NCBI RefSeq assembly: GCF_021390595.1
Contig: NZ_JAJEJR010000001.1
Coordinates: 682,001-746,000 of the forward strand
From: Paraburkholderia sp. HP33-1
GTDB taxonomy: Bacteria; Pseudomonadota; Gammaproteobacteria; Burkholderiales; Burkholderiaceae
Direction: 5' to 3'
DNA length: 64,000 nt
A program made the translations under genes and the position numbers. Shown here piece after piece: positions 53,001-61,272 of this stretch (positions within the stretch are counted from its first letter, which is position 1; the number at the start of each line of letters is the position of its first letter). The notes under the pieces are model-generated. The model worked only from the letters and a program-made list of their open reading frames with translations. It ran no database searches and was not told where the DNA came from.

Positions 53001-53296
53001 ACGGCGTCCGGATGACGCTCGATCAGCGTGTCGTTATCGAGTTGACGCAAATACTCCAGATCTTCCTGGCGCAGTACCCAGTTGAAATCCGGATACGTTT
53101 CGCGTGCCGACATTTCCCACCAGAAGTACAGCGTGACGCGGTCGTTCAGCACCTTGGAATTGAAGCGCGCGAGATCGGCTCTGAACTTCATCAGAAAGTA
53201 GATCGCGCTCGGCAGGCAGAACAGGTCCCCTGGCGATGGGTGGCGGTACTCGGCCAACCATCCGGTCTTGTTTTTTTTGGTTCCCAGATTAATCAA
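50045..53296 (-). CDS. Large glycosyltransferase with tandem WW-repeat region
   Basis: About 1083 residues. The first two thirds consist of nine copies (the first divergent) of a unit of the form PRFLxxIxxERPDLxxxF, then SFxxRLxxLxWWxxHGQ and YPxxxW. Eight of them are spaced exactly 69 residues apart except for one 16-residue longer linker. The last 370 residues are a GT4-type transferase: GVNIIGFPQGVLGLGEDAR, DEIWAQSRFVASVYSRLG, FDGNSWLSRKNP, and LHRSEGFGRVIAEAMALGQPVV (EX7E). The start is uncertain: TTG 53296 has AAGGA 9 bases upstream; TTG 53323 and an internal ATG are alternatives. An A8 tract lies in its first codons. Confidence 0.85.
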   Translation of the reverse strand: MINLGTKKNKTGWLAEYRHPSPGDLFCLPSAIYFLMKFRADLARFNSKVLNDRVTLYFWWEMSARETYPDFNWVLRQEDLEYLRQLDNDTLIERHPDAVTYWLGSTKPSVLDAKHLSETLHEPVTVIEEAGLQLPKLLTMIVRNRDDLSRAFNLSTLTGYLNILDWWEQYGQVTCPRMTWRTPISWPGLLEPIDAPDSSAMPFPRFLALVTTERPDLRSAFDLNSFTSRLNALSWWEDHGQREYPRIKWSQPPIGGFMLEPEAPPADGGPYVPRFLCEIYKDRPDLQATFDLQSLRGRLSCLSWWIEHGQHQYRSIKWVPPTTPGLMFEPEWGTHADWLPVPRFLRLLHSERRDLQQLCSLDSFTGRLKCLSWWIEHGQHQYPALHWGVPAVPDNLFSMEAGEQGALPLLPRFLLLIWSERPDLQASFNLESFRERLGFIAWWEKHGHDEYNAIKWSPTHLAEEPPIQSPPPTTPTTAALMFEPEWGTHTDWLPVPRFLRLLHGERQDLQELGSLGSFTGRLKCLSWWIEAGQHQYPALHWVMPALPDSLFSMEAGEQGALPLLPRFLLLIWSERPDLQVSFDLNSFSARLGFISWWDMHGHDEYCAVKWSPTHLAEELARIDDEQPADDTLLPRFLTMIARDRPDLRKAYNLNTAQGRDQLVQWWNEWASTEYPLVGSLKVRWAESDSADDEADEDPREPARYHARVEGAGYDFGVNIIGFPQGVLGLGEDARMAARVLQLSSTPVTLLNAPMAGPARLEHSVDHLIGEELKYNISLICLPAPEMVRLALEGGRKLIDAPTHKIGAWPWELPHWPNAFGNVHQMVDEIWAQSRFVASVYSRLGNTPVYQMPMAVEVPAPVDPKRERFGLPTNEFLFYLMFDGNSWLSRKNPLAGVQAFKQAFGNRSPGVGLVIKAMNVRDDDPVWRAVLDLAAGDSRIHIMSERLSRQDSTDFMTCCDAYISLHRSEGFGRVIAEAMALGQPVVVTNFSGNVDFCDPDTAFLVDGDLVPLRPGDYLFAEGQYWCDPDVSIAAEQLKRMIDDAPLRERIALAGKTRIERDYSVEAVARAYARRLTDIAEAKTK
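51254..52897 (-). repeat. Array of 69-residue (207-bp) WW repeats inside the large glycosyltransferase
   Basis: Eight units with paired Trp codons at a 69-residue period (one gap of 85). Conserved positions are PRFL, ERPDL, a Phe/Leu pair, RL, WW, HG, Y and a closing W. The divergent ninth copy lies N-terminal to the array at WW residues 68-69 of the longest frame. The hydrophobic/aromatic pattern suggests small helical modules, possibly sugar-binding or scaffolding. Confidence 0.85.
51443..52321 (-). repeat. Recent 462-bp direct duplication of a two-repeat block
   Basis: Two blocks beginning LMFEPEWGTH (about 52321 and 51859) are offset by 462 bases (154 codons) and share long identical stretches such as SMEAGEQGALPLLPRFL and LLIWSERPDLQ. 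Higher identity than between other repeats shows a recent duplication or gene conversion, so the copy number may vary between strains. Confidence 0.8.
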
Positions 53297-55484
53297 GATT
53301 GGCAATCCTTGAAGGCCAGGCAAAGGAAAAATCGTCGGCAGTCAGCGTCAGATTGGGTGAATAGCAGGGATCGTTCATCAACAGATGCTCCCAGCGCTGT
53401 CTGACCAACTCGGATTCCTGGTTGAAGCGGCTGATTTTTTCCGGTGTGTCTTCGGCGCCGCGTGATGCCGATTCGTGATGATAAAGCTCCGCGTAGGGCG
53501 TCCACACATTGCGGTAGCCCGCCTGCCGCACGCGCAGGCAAAAATCGATGTCGTTGTAAGCGACGTGTAACTGTTCGTCGAGGCCGCCCACTTCCTTGTA
53601 GATCGACTGGCGGATCAGCAGGCACGCGGCGGTCACCGCGCACATCACGTTGCGCAGACGCGCGCGCGCGAAGTAGCCGGGGTGCGAATTCGGGAAATGC
53701 TTGTGCGCATGGCTCCCGATACCGCCGACGCCGAGCACGACGCCGCCATGCTGGATCGTGTCGTCCGGATACAGCAGTTTCGCGCCGACCGCGCCGACGT
53801 TCGCCTGTAGCGCGACCGACACCATTTCCTCGAGCCAGTCGGCGTTGATCACTTCGATGTCGTTGTTCATCAGGCAGACGAAGTCCGCCGTGCTCGCGAG
53901 CGCGACGCGGTTGTTCAGCGCCGAGTAGTTGAACGGCGAGTCGTCGCGCACGACCTTGATCCGCTCGTCTCGTTGCAGGCGCGCGAACAGGTCGTGCGTT
54001 TCCTGCTTGACCGAGCCGTTGTCGATGATCGTGATGCGGAAGTTCGGGTAGCTCGATTTCTGCCGCACCGATTCCACGCATTGCTCGACGAGTCCCGCGG
54101 AATCGCGCGTCGGAATGATGATCTCCACCGACGGCAGCACCTCGGGCAGGTCGTACACGACCTTGTTGAACGCGTCGGTGCCCGGCGCGTGCTCGGTGTG
54201 CGCGTTGATATGGTTGCGCGCGAGGTGTTCGTCGATCGCGCGCATCGCCGCGATATGCGCATACGGCTTGGCTTCATGGCCGGAGGCCGTGCTTTCGGGA
54301 ATCATGCGCCAGTGGTACAGCGCGCGCGGCACGTGATAAACGCTGTGATGACCTGCGCGGTCGATCACGCGCAGCGCGAGGTCGTAGTCCTGCGAGCCTT
54401 CGAAGCCGGTTCTGAAGCCGCCGACCTCCTTCATGATCGAGGTCCTGTACACACCGAAATGCGAGATCATGTTCTGGCTCAGGAACAGATCGTAGTTGAA
54501 GTCGCATTTGAAGTACGGGTCCGAGCGGACCCCGTCGATCGAGATCTTGTCTTCGTCGCTGTAGATCAGCGCCGCGTCCGGATGCGCGTTGATCAGTTCG
54601 GCGACGCAGTAGAGCGCGAGCGGATGCAGTTCGTCGTCGTGGTCGAGCAGACCGACGAATTCGCCGACGGCAAGCTCGAGCGCCGTATTGCTGGAGTTGC
54701 TGATATGACCGTTCGTCGTGCGGTACGCGACCTTGATGCGCGGATCCTTCGCGACGTAGCTGTCGAGCACCTGCTTGACCTCGGGGTTCGTCGAACAGTC
54801 GTCTGCGATACAGAATTCCCAGTTTTCGTAGACCTGATCGATGACCGAATCGATCGCGATGCGCAGCCATCTGGCCGGCGTGTTGTAGGTCGGCATCACG
54901 ATGCTGATGAGCGGCTGCAGCGCCCACGTCTTCGAGCGCGCGCGCAGTTCGGGGTAATGCGACGCGGGCGGCTCGTGCCGCTCGATCCATTCCTGATACG
55001 TGTGACCGACGGTTGGGGGCGGCGCGGGCTGTGCGCCGCCGCCCCACGACGCCATCCGGCGTGCGCGTTCGAGCAGCTCCGCCGGGCAGTCAGCGTCGTC
55101 CATCAGTTCGACGTTGAAGCCGTTGATCGAAAACAGTCCCGAGCGCGCGATTGGATCGAGGCGCAACGGACCGACGAGCGGCGGAAACGCGACGACCTGA
55201 TCTACCTTGCCAGTTGCGTCGACCACGAGACCGATCGTCGCGTGCTCCGACATGCCCGCGCCCGCATCGAAGTAGATCAGGCACGGCGAAGCCGGCATGT
55301 CTTCCTTCGCGAGCTCGAACGAAATACGCACGGCGCGCCCCGACAGATCTTCCCATCCCGTCAGCTCGAACTGTGGATCGCAATTGGTCGCGTTCCACGC
55401 GAACCCGGAATGCGGGGAAGCCTCGACGTTATTGAGGGGACGAAGTTCGAAGTTCTTCATGAGGTTCGTCACGGGTTTTGTCAT
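53289..55484 (-). CDS. Glycosyltransferase with two GT2 domains
   Basis: A 731-residue protein. Residues 1-185 are an N-terminal beta-rich region. The first GT-A domain starts at LISIVMPTYNTPARWLRIAI (about 192) with the metal motif LLDHDDE; the second starts at VEIIIPTRDSAGLVEQCVES (about 460) with LMNNDIEV, and ends with DIDFCLRVRQAG (ED/Q-like). This tandem arrangement is common for enzymes that add two sugars or polymerise, e.g. rhamnan-type O-antigen transferases. The ATG overlaps the preceding stop as ATGA. Confidence 0.9.
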   Translation of the reverse strand: MTKPVTNLMKNFELRPLNNVEASPHSGFAWNATNCDPQFELTGWEDLSGRAVRISFELAKEDMPASPCLIYFDAGAGMSEHATIGLVVDATGKVDQVVAFPPLVGPLRLDPIARSGLFSINGFNVELMDDADCPAELLERARRMASWGGGAQPAPPPTVGHTYQEWIERHEPPASHYPELRARSKTWALQPLISIVMPTYNTPARWLRIAIDSVIDQVYENWEFCIADDCSTNPEVKQVLDSYVAKDPRIKVAYRTTNGHISNSSNTALELAVGEFVGLLDHDDELHPLALYCVAELINAHPDAALIYSDEDKISIDGVRSDPYFKCDFNYDLFLSQNMISHFGVYRTSIMKEVGGFRTGFEGSQDYDLALRVIDRAGHHSVYHVPRALYHWRMIPESTASGHEAKPYAHIAAMRAIDEHLARNHINAHTEHAPGTDAFNKVVYDLPEVLPSVEIIIPTRDSAGLVEQCVESVRQKSSYPNFRITIIDNGSVKQETHDLFARLQRDERIKVVRDDSPFNYSALNNRVALASTADFVCLMNNDIEVINADWLEEMVSVALQANVGAVGAKLLYPDDTIQHGGVVLGVGGIGSHAHKHFPNSHPGYFARARLRNVMCAVTAACLLIRQSIYKEVGGLDEQLHVAYNDIDFCLRVRQAGYRNVWTPYAELYHHESASRGAEDTPEKISRFNQESELVRQRWEHLLMNDPCYSPNLTLTADDFSFAWPSRIANLD

Positions 55485-56452
55485 TTCGTCAGCAGGGAAT
55501 CGTAGAGGTCTTTCAAGGGCGACAGGACCGCCCGCCAGGTCAGATCTTGCGTCTGGAGCGCGGCCTTGCCGCGCGGTTGCGCGAGCGCGGCGTGAATCGA
55601 TCCGGCAATGCTATCGACGTCGAACGGATCCAGGTAGGCGACATGCCGCGCAAAATATTCTTCGGTAGAGCCAACTTTCGTCACGGCGATGCGCGCGCCT
55701 GCGGCATGCGCTTCGAGCGCGGCAAGCCCCGGTGTTTCCAGCGTGCTAGGCAGTACGAACGCTTCGCAGGCCGCGTAGGCGGAGCGCAGCAACGGCGAAT
55801 CGTGGGGGAGCGTGCCCGCGTAGACGACCTGCTCACCGCCTTCGGCGAAGCACGCCTTCGCGTATTCGGGATCGCGCTGATGGCCGATCAGCACGAGCTT
55901 CAGTTCGGGGAACGACTTCATCGCCCGGATCAGCGCGAGCTGATTCTTGCGCGGCTCGATGTTGCCGACGTTCAGGATAAAGCGTTGCGCGATGCCGGAT
56001 TCATGGCGGAACAGATCGGCGGGCACCGGCTCGTAAAAGCTCTGCTCGACCCCGTTGAGCACGCTCACGAACTTCTCGCGCGGCAGATCGAAGATGCGCG
56101 CGAGCGTGTCGCATTCGATCTCCGAGTTCGCGACCACGCGGTCCGCGAGAGAAAACTGATGATGGATCTCGCCGATCGGATAGAAATGCTTCGTTTCCTC
56201 CGTCACCCACAGGCTCGACGACACGACGAGCGGCAAGCCCAACTGCTTGACGAAGTTGCAGAAGTGCACCGAGCCACCGACGCACGAGAAGAAATGCACC
56301 ACGTCGTGTTCAAGAAAACGCGGCTTCCACGGATCGAACAGCGTGACGTCGACGCCATGCGCGGGCAGATGCTTGTGATACGCAAGCAACTGGATTTCTC
56401 CGCCGCCGGGAGTATGGAAAGCCATCGGGTAGGTGGCGAACAACACTTTCAT
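55481..56452 (-). CDS. Glycosyltransferase family 4 protein
   Basis: A 323-residue GT-B enzyme. MKVLFATYPMAFHTPGGGEIQLL is the acceptor-side loop, ADRVVANSEIECDTL follows, and the donor domain reads FILNVGNIEPRKNQLALIRAM, VLIGHQRDPEYAKACF and LPSTLETPGLAALEAHAAGARI (ETPGLAALEA as EX7E). It opens the four-gene minus-strand operon. ATG 56452 is chosen as it begins the conserved core; ATG 56470 is possible. It resembles the pair at 40920 and 43071 in layout (short, GGGE loop, ETPGxxALEA). Confidence 0.88.
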   Translation of the reverse strand: MKVLFATYPMAFHTPGGGEIQLLAYHKHLPAHGVDVTLFDPWKPRFLEHDVVHFFSCVGGSVHFCNFVKQLGLPLVVSSSLWVTEETKHFYPIGEIHHQFSLADRVVANSEIECDTLARIFDLPREKFVSVLNGVEQSFYEPVPADLFRHESGIAQRFILNVGNIEPRKNQLALIRAMKSFPELKLVLIGHQRDPEYAKACFAEGGEQVVYAGTLPHDSPLLRSAYAACEAFVLPSTLETPGLAALEAHAAGARIAVTKVGSTEEYFARHVAYLDPFDVDSIAGSIHAALAQPRGKAALQTQDLTWRAVLSPLKDLYDSLLTK

Positions 56453-56872
56453 AGATGGAACTCTAGTCATCTAGTCACTCAAACAGTTTTTTCGTCAGAC
56501 CAGCACGTCGAGGCAGAGCCACTGCGCGCAGCGCGTGGGCTCGGCGATGAGACCAGCAGGTCTCGGGGCATTCATATGGGTACGCGCCGCGCGCTTGCGC
56601 GGCTTTCAGGCGGCTTGCCGGTGCGCGAGCCGGAGCCCGTTCGCGCGGCCGGCGAGCGGGCCTGAATGTGCTGTTGTCGAGCACGTTGGATCGATACCAC
56701 GAATTCCACATGCGCGAATATGTTTGAGTTGTTACGAAGTGTACGAACAGCGCACCAGCAGGCACCGGTCCGTTTTATTATCACGGCCCGACACATGTGC
56801 TGCGTGATAGAGCGCGCGGTGTCGCCCGAATACAATACGTTCCCAGCAAGACTTCCTGAGAAAGCACCGCCG
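56453..56872. other. Divergent intergenic region
   Basis: About 420 bases between two divergent operons. TACAAT at 56831-56836 resembles a -10 for the plus-strand wbiG unit, without a good -35. The remaining sequence is GC-rich with no gene supported. Confidence 0.4.
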
Positions 56873-57007
56873 ATGCCCGATTGTATCGTGTCTGATCCGC
56901 CTTTCCCGCCGTTTGCGGTCGCGTCGAGTCCCGACGGCGATCGTCTGTCTGCATGGATCGCACGGCATGGCATGGGCGAAATCATGCGCCGGGGAGCAGC
57001 GCAATGA
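56873..57007 (+). CDS. Possible small leader ORF coupled to wbiG
   Basis: A 44-codon frame beginning MPDCIVSDPPFPPFAV and ending GMGEIMRRGAAQ; its stop overlaps the wbiG start as ATGA. No homology is recognised and its own SD is poor, so it may be chance, or a translational leader. Confidence 0.25.
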   Translation: MPDCIVSDPPFPPFAVASSPDGDRLSAWIARHGMGEIMRRGAAQ

Positions 57008-57963
57008 GTTTGCAGATCCTCATTACCGGCGCCAACGGCTTCGTTGGCCAGGCCGTGTCCCGCGCGTTGCTGCGGCGGGGCGATCGCGTGACTGGCGCGG
57101 TGCGCCGGCCGCAGACGGCCGCCGAGGGCGCGCGCGAATGGCTGCTCGATACCGAGGACTTCGCGGGCATCGACCAGCGCTGGCCCGTCGGACTCAATTG
57201 CGATGCGGTGATCCATCTGGCCGCGCGCGTGCACGTGATGCACGAGACCCTGACCGACCCGCTCGCCGCGTATCGCGCGACCAACGTCGAGGGCAGCTTG
57301 CGCGTCGCGGCGGCGGCGCGGCGCGCGGGTGCAAGGCGCTTCGTGTTCGTCAGCAGCATCAAGGCGATGGGCGAGGCGAGCGCTGGCCGGCCGATCGCTG
57401 AAACGGATGAGCCCGCGCCGAGCGATGCCTATGGCATCTCGAAGCTGGAAGCCGAGCGCGCGCTGTTCGACTATGGCCGCGCGGCGGGTCTCGAAGTCGT
57501 CGTGGTGCGGCCGCCTTTGGTCTACGGGCCGGGTGTGCGCGCGAACTTCCTGCAGCTGATGAACGCGGTCGCGACGGGCATCCCGTTGCCGCTCGGGGCG
57601 GTCAGTGCGCGCCGTAGCCTCGTATTCGTCGACAACCTCGCAGACGCGCTCGTGCATTGCGCGACCGACCCGCGCGCGGCCGGCGAAACCTTTCACGTGA
57701 CCGACGGCCGCGATCTCAGCGTGCCGGAGCTTGCGCGTCTGCTCGCCACGCAGCTGCATGTGCCCGCGCGGCTCGTGCCGGTGCCGCTCGGCGTGTTGCG
57801 CCTCGCCGGCCGCCTGACCGGCCGCTCGGCGCAGATCGACCGGCTGATCGGCGAGCTGCGGATCGACAGTTCGCATATCCGCGAACATCTGAACTGGTAT
57901 CCGCCCCATACGGTCGAGCATGGGCTGCTCGAGACCACGGCCTGGTATCGCGCCACGCACTGA
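57004..57963 (+). CDS. wbiG: NAD-dependent epimerase/dehydratase (WbiG-like)
   Basis: A 319-residue extended SDR. ILITGANGFVGQAVSRALL is the cofactor loop, HLAARVHVMHE the second motif, VFVSSIKAMGEAS holds the catalytic Ser and YGISKLEAERALF the Tyr-Lys pair; VVRPPLVYGPGVRANFLQLM follows. Enzymes of this group reduce/epimerise 4-keto sugar nucleotides (e.g. to UDP-QuiNAc or -FucNAc) in front of WbiH-type transferases. GGGGAGC precedes the ATG. Gene order wbiG-wbiH-wbiI is that of the end of known Burkholderia O-antigen loci. Confidence 0.82.
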   Translation: MSLQILITGANGFVGQAVSRALLRRGDRVTGAVRRPQTAAEGAREWLLDTEDFAGIDQRWPVGLNCDAVIHLAARVHVMHETLTDPLAAYRATNVEGSLRVAAAARRAGARRFVFVSSIKAMGEASAGRPIAETDEPAPSDAYGISKLEAERALFDYGRAAGLEVVVVRPPLVYGPGVRANFLQLMNAVATGIPLPLGAVSARRSLVFVDNLADALVHCATDPRAAGETFHVTDGRDLSVPELARLLATQLHVPARLVPVPLGVLRLAGRLTGRSAQIDRLIGELRIDSSHIREHLNWYPPHTVEHGLLETTAWYRATH

Positions 57964-58012
57964 CCGCTGATTGAACCTGCCTTGACTCCGACCTGAACCG
58001 CTAAGCCCATCG

Positions 58013-59035
58013 ATGTCGCTCGCTTCACACTCCGCCTCTTCCATTGCCTCTCTACTGCCGTGGGGCGTCGCCGCGCTCGCCGCATGCGCGGCGATCCTGT
58101 GGACGCTGCTGCGGACCGGCCTCGCATGGCGGCTCGCCACCGACATCCCCAACGACCGCTCACTGCACACGCGCCCGACGCCGCGCGTCGGCGGCTGGGG
58201 CATCGTGCCGGTCGCGGTCGTGCTGATCGCGCTGGCGGCGCCGTCGCTGTGGCTGCCCGCGCTCGCCGCCGCGCTGCTTGCCGCGCTATCGCAGATCGAC
58301 GATCGACGCGGGCTGCCCGCGCGGGTGCGCTTCGGCGGCCATGCGGCGGCGGTGGCGGCGCTCATCGCGGTCTATCCGGCCGAGGTGCCATGGTGGGCGC
58401 TCGCGTGTATGGCGGTTTTACTCGTGTGGCTCGTCAATCTTTACAACTTCATGGACGGCTCGGACGGCCTTGCGGGCGGCATGGCGCTGTTCGGCTTCGG
58501 CGGCTATGCGGTGGCCGCCTCGTTGTCGTCGCATGCGGACCCGGCGCTCGCGACGGCGAGCCTGATCGTCACGGGCGCGGCGGCAGGCTTTTTGCTGTTC
58601 AACTTTCACCCGGCGCGCATCTTTCTCGGTGACGCCGGCTCGATCCCGCTCGGTTTTCTGGCCGGTGCGCTCGGCTACTGGGGCTGGCGAGAAGGCGCGT
58701 GGCCGGTGTGGTTTCCGGCGCTGTGCTTCGCGCCGTTCATCGGCGATGCGTCGGTCACGCTTCTTAAGCGCCTGCTGCGCGGCGAAAAATTTTGGCAGGC
58801 GCATCGTGAACACTACTATCAAAGACTGGTGCAGTCGGGTTTGGGGCACGCGTCGACCGCCTGGATTTGGTATTTGTTCATGGCGGCGGGCATAATGCTT
58901 GCGATCTGGGCGCTTCATTTCGCTCTCCTGTATCAATGGCTGGTTGTCGTCGCATGGGCTGCCGTGCTGGTCGTCGCGGGGCTGTGTATTGATCGCCGTT
59001 GGCGGCGCCATGTGTCCGGTTCCGGGCCAATCTGA
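58013..59035 (+). CDS. wbiH: Undecaprenyl-phosphate sugar-1-phosphate transferase (WecA/MraY family, WbiH-like)
   Basis: A 340-residue protein with about ten helices. Family motifs: DIPNDRSLHTRPTPRVGGWG (substrate loop), LLAALSQIDDRRGLPARVR (Asp pair), LYNFMDGSDGLAGGMALFGF and FHPARIFLGDAGSIPLGF (metal Asp), and FWQAHREHYYQRLVQSG (HxxHxYQ-like C-terminal loop, as in WbpL). It should place the first sugar phosphate (probably QuiNAc/FucNAc type) on undecaprenyl phosphate to begin the O-chain. Confidence 0.88.
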   Translation: MSLASHSASSIASLLPWGVAALAACAAILWTLLRTGLAWRLATDIPNDRSLHTRPTPRVGGWGIVPVAVVLIALAAPSLWLPALAAALLAALSQIDDRRGLPARVRFGGHAAAVAALIAVYPAEVPWWALACMAVLLVWLVNLYNFMDGSDGLAGGMALFGFGGYAVAASLSSHADPALATASLIVTGAAAGFLLFNFHPARIFLGDAGSIPLGFLAGALGYWGWREGAWPVWFPALCFAPFIGDASVTLLKRLLRGEKFWQAHREHYYQRLVQSGLGHASTAWIWYLFMAAGIMLAIWALHFALLYQWLVVVAWAAVLVVAGLCIDRRWRRHVSGSGPI

Positions 59036-59046
59036 GGTTCTGCGCA

Positions 59047-60927
59047 ATGAAAAGCTTCAAAGCCAGATGGCTTTCGTTCAGCGCGTTTGCGTTCGACCTG
59101 TGCGCGGTAGCGATGGCCTGGATGCTGGCCTATGTGATCCGGTTCAATGGGCCGGTGCCCGCGCCGTTCTGGTCGAGCGGACTGCACGCACTCGTCTGGG
59201 TGCTGCTGATCTACGCAGTGATGTTTCGCAGCTACGGTCTCTATCGCGGCATGTGGGTGTTCGCGAGCCTGCCCGACCTCGTGCGGATCGCAAAGGCGAT
59301 CGGCGTCGGCGCGCTCTTCGTCGTGATCGGCTCGGCGCTGTTGCAGCCGGCACCGGTCGTGCCGCGTTCGGTGCTGATCGTCTCGCCGATGCTGCTGTTC
59401 CTGGCGATGGGCGGCTCGCGCGCACTGTATCGCGCGGCCAAGGAGTTCTATCGCTACGGCGGTCTCGTGGGCCAGGGCAAGCCGGTACTCGTGCTCGGCG
59501 CGGGCAACGCCGGCGCGAACCTCGTGCGCGAGCTGAAGCGCTCGGGCCAATGGCGTCTCGTGGGTCTGCTCGACGACGATCCGATCAAGCAGGGCCGTGA
59601 AATCTACGGCTATCGCGTGCTTGGCGCGATCAGCGATCTGCACCAGATCAGCGCCGAGCTGAAGGTCGAGCATGTGATCATCGCGGTGCCGTCGGCATCG
59701 GTGGAAGCGCATCGGCGCATCGCCACGCTGTGTGTGCGTGCCGGAGTCCGAGCGATGACGCTGCCCGCGCTCACGCCGCTCACGCAAGGCCAGGCGTTCC
59801 TGTCCCGCGTGCGGCAGATCGATCTCGAAGACCTGCTCGGCCGCGACCCGGTGACGATCGACACCGAGCACGTCGCCGCGCTGCTGAAAAACCGCGTCGT
59901 GATGGTGACGGGCGCGGGCGGCTCGATCGGCTCGGAGCTGTGCCGGCAGATCCTGCGTTTTGGTCCGGTGCAACTGGTCGCGTTCGACATCTCCGAGTTC
60001 TCGATCTATCGGCTGAACGAAGAGCTGCGCGACAAGTATCCCGAAGTATCGGTGGTGCCGATCATCGGCGACGTGAAGGACTCGCTGCTGCTCGATCAGG
60101 TGATGGCGCGCTACTGTCCGCACATCGTCTTTCATGCGGCGGCCTACAAGCACGTGCCGTTGATGGAAGAGGTCAACACGTGGCAGGCGGTGCGCAACAA
60201 CGTGCTCGGCACGTACCGCGTGGCGCGCGCGGCGATCCGCCACGACGTCGCGCATTTCGTGCTGATTTCGACCGACAAGGCCGTCAACCCGACCAACGTG
60301 ATGGGCGCGAGCAAGCGGCTCGCGGAGATGGCGTGCTCGGCGTTGCAGCAGCAGGGCGCGCGGCGCACGCAGTTCGAAACTGTGCGCTTCGGCAACGTGC
60401 TCGGCAGCGCGGGCAGCGTGATTCCGAAGTTCCAGGAGCAGATCGCGCGCGGCGGGCCGGTGACCGTGACGCATCCGGAGATCACGCGTTTCTTCATGAC
60501 GATTCCCGAGGCGTCGCAGCTCGTGTTGCAGGCGTCGAGCATGGGGCGCGGCGGCGAGATCTTCATTCTCGATATGGGCAAGCCGGTACGTATCGCAGAT
60601 CTCGCGCACGATCTGATCCGTCTGTACGGCTTCACCGAAGAGCAGATTCGCGTCGTGTTCACGGGCCTGCGGCCCGGCGAGAAGCTCTACGAGGAACTGC
60701 TCGCGGACGACGAAACGACCACCCGCACACCGCACCCGAAGCTGCGCATCGCGCAGGCGCGCGAGGTGCCGGATAGTCTGATCGACAATCTGCTGCCGTG
60801 GCTGATGCAGCATCGCGTGCCGACCGACGATGAAGTGCGGCGCGATCTGCGGCGCTGGGTGCCGGAGTATGAGCCGGCGACGGCGACGACGCTGCGGAGT
60901 GTTGCGCCGGCGACGCGGGTGTCGTAG
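59047..60927 (+). CDS. wbiI: UDP-GlcNAc 4,6-dehydratase (WbpM/CapD family, WbiI-like)
   Basis: A 626-residue membrane-anchored enzyme. Residues 1-130 contain four helices; a first Rossmann region follows at VLVLGAGNAGANLVREL and a second, catalytic, one at VMVTGAGGSIGSELCRQIL (about residue 284). The active site is ISTDKAVNPTNVMGASKR, with Met in place of the usual SDR Tyr, as in WbpM/FlaA1; HAAAYKHVPLMEE and RFGNVLGSAGSVIPKF are further markers. It forms the 4-keto-6-deoxy intermediate reduced by the wbiG product. The start ATG 59047 lies 12 bases after wbiH. Confidence 0.92.
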   Translation: MKSFKARWLSFSAFAFDLCAVAMAWMLAYVIRFNGPVPAPFWSSGLHALVWVLLIYAVMFRSYGLYRGMWVFASLPDLVRIAKAIGVGALFVVIGSALLQPAPVVPRSVLIVSPMLLFLAMGGSRALYRAAKEFYRYGGLVGQGKPVLVLGAGNAGANLVRELKRSGQWRLVGLLDDDPIKQGREIYGYRVLGAISDLHQISAELKVEHVIIAVPSASVEAHRRIATLCVRAGVRAMTLPALTPLTQGQAFLSRVRQIDLEDLLGRDPVTIDTEHVAALLKNRVVMVTGAGGSIGSELCRQILRFGPVQLVAFDISEFSIYRLNEELRDKYPEVSVVPIIGDVKDSLLLDQVMARYCPHIVFHAAAYKHVPLMEEVNTWQAVRNNVLGTYRVARAAIRHDVAHFVLISTDKAVNPTNVMGASKRLAEMACSALQQQGARRTQFETVRFGNVLGSAGSVIPKFQEQIARGGPVTVTHPEITRFFMTIPEASQLVLQASSMGRGGEIFILDMGKPVRIADLAHDLIRLYGFTEEQIRVVFTGLRPGEKLYEELLADDETTTRTPHPKLRIAQAREVPDSLIDNLLPWLMQHRVPTDDEVRRDLRRWVPEYEPATATTLRSVAPATRVS

Positions 60928-61033
60928 GTCCGCCGGGAGTGATTGGAACCATCCCGAAGCACGAAAGAGCACACGGGGACCAACCTCGCCGTTTAACCGT
61001 GTGAAACCGTCCCTCTGATTTACAACAAAAACG
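60928..61033. other. Intergenic region after wbiI
   Basis: Short sequence between the wbiI stop and the terminator below. Nothing else seen. Confidence 0.35.
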
Positions 61034-61068
61034 GCTCCTGCCGGTCAATGACTTGCAGGGGCTTTTTT
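61034..61068 (+). terminator. Intrinsic terminator of the wbi operon
   Basis: GCTCCTGC (61034-61041) pairs with GCAGGGGC (61055-61062), one G-U pair, followed immediately by TTTTTT. It lies about 105 bases after the wbiI stop. Confidence 0.85.
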
Positions 61069-61272
61069 GTGGCCGTTTTATCCACGGACGGCAAGATGTC
61101 GCCCATAGCGCGGACGTGAAGGTGCCCCTGCGCCGAAGGCGGTTTGCCAGACGGGCATAAACGATCGATTCAAGGAGGAACTCAAACTTTGACGGATTTC
61201 GATAACAGTCGCCTTTGATTGCGGATTTGTTGTTATATTTCGATCGGAGTTAACGGATTTCGAGTCAGCACA
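61069..61272. other. AT-rich leader of the Fic gene
   Basis: A region with lower GC, including GTTGTTATATTTCG near 61228-61241, a plausible -10 area. No gene is supported. It marks the boundary where the foreign-looking Fic gene begins. Confidence 0.35.

Noticed and set aside
58933..60972. A 679-codon minus-strand frame opposite wbiI
   Set aside because: Arg/His/Asp-rich antisense artefact of wbiI; no coding evidence.
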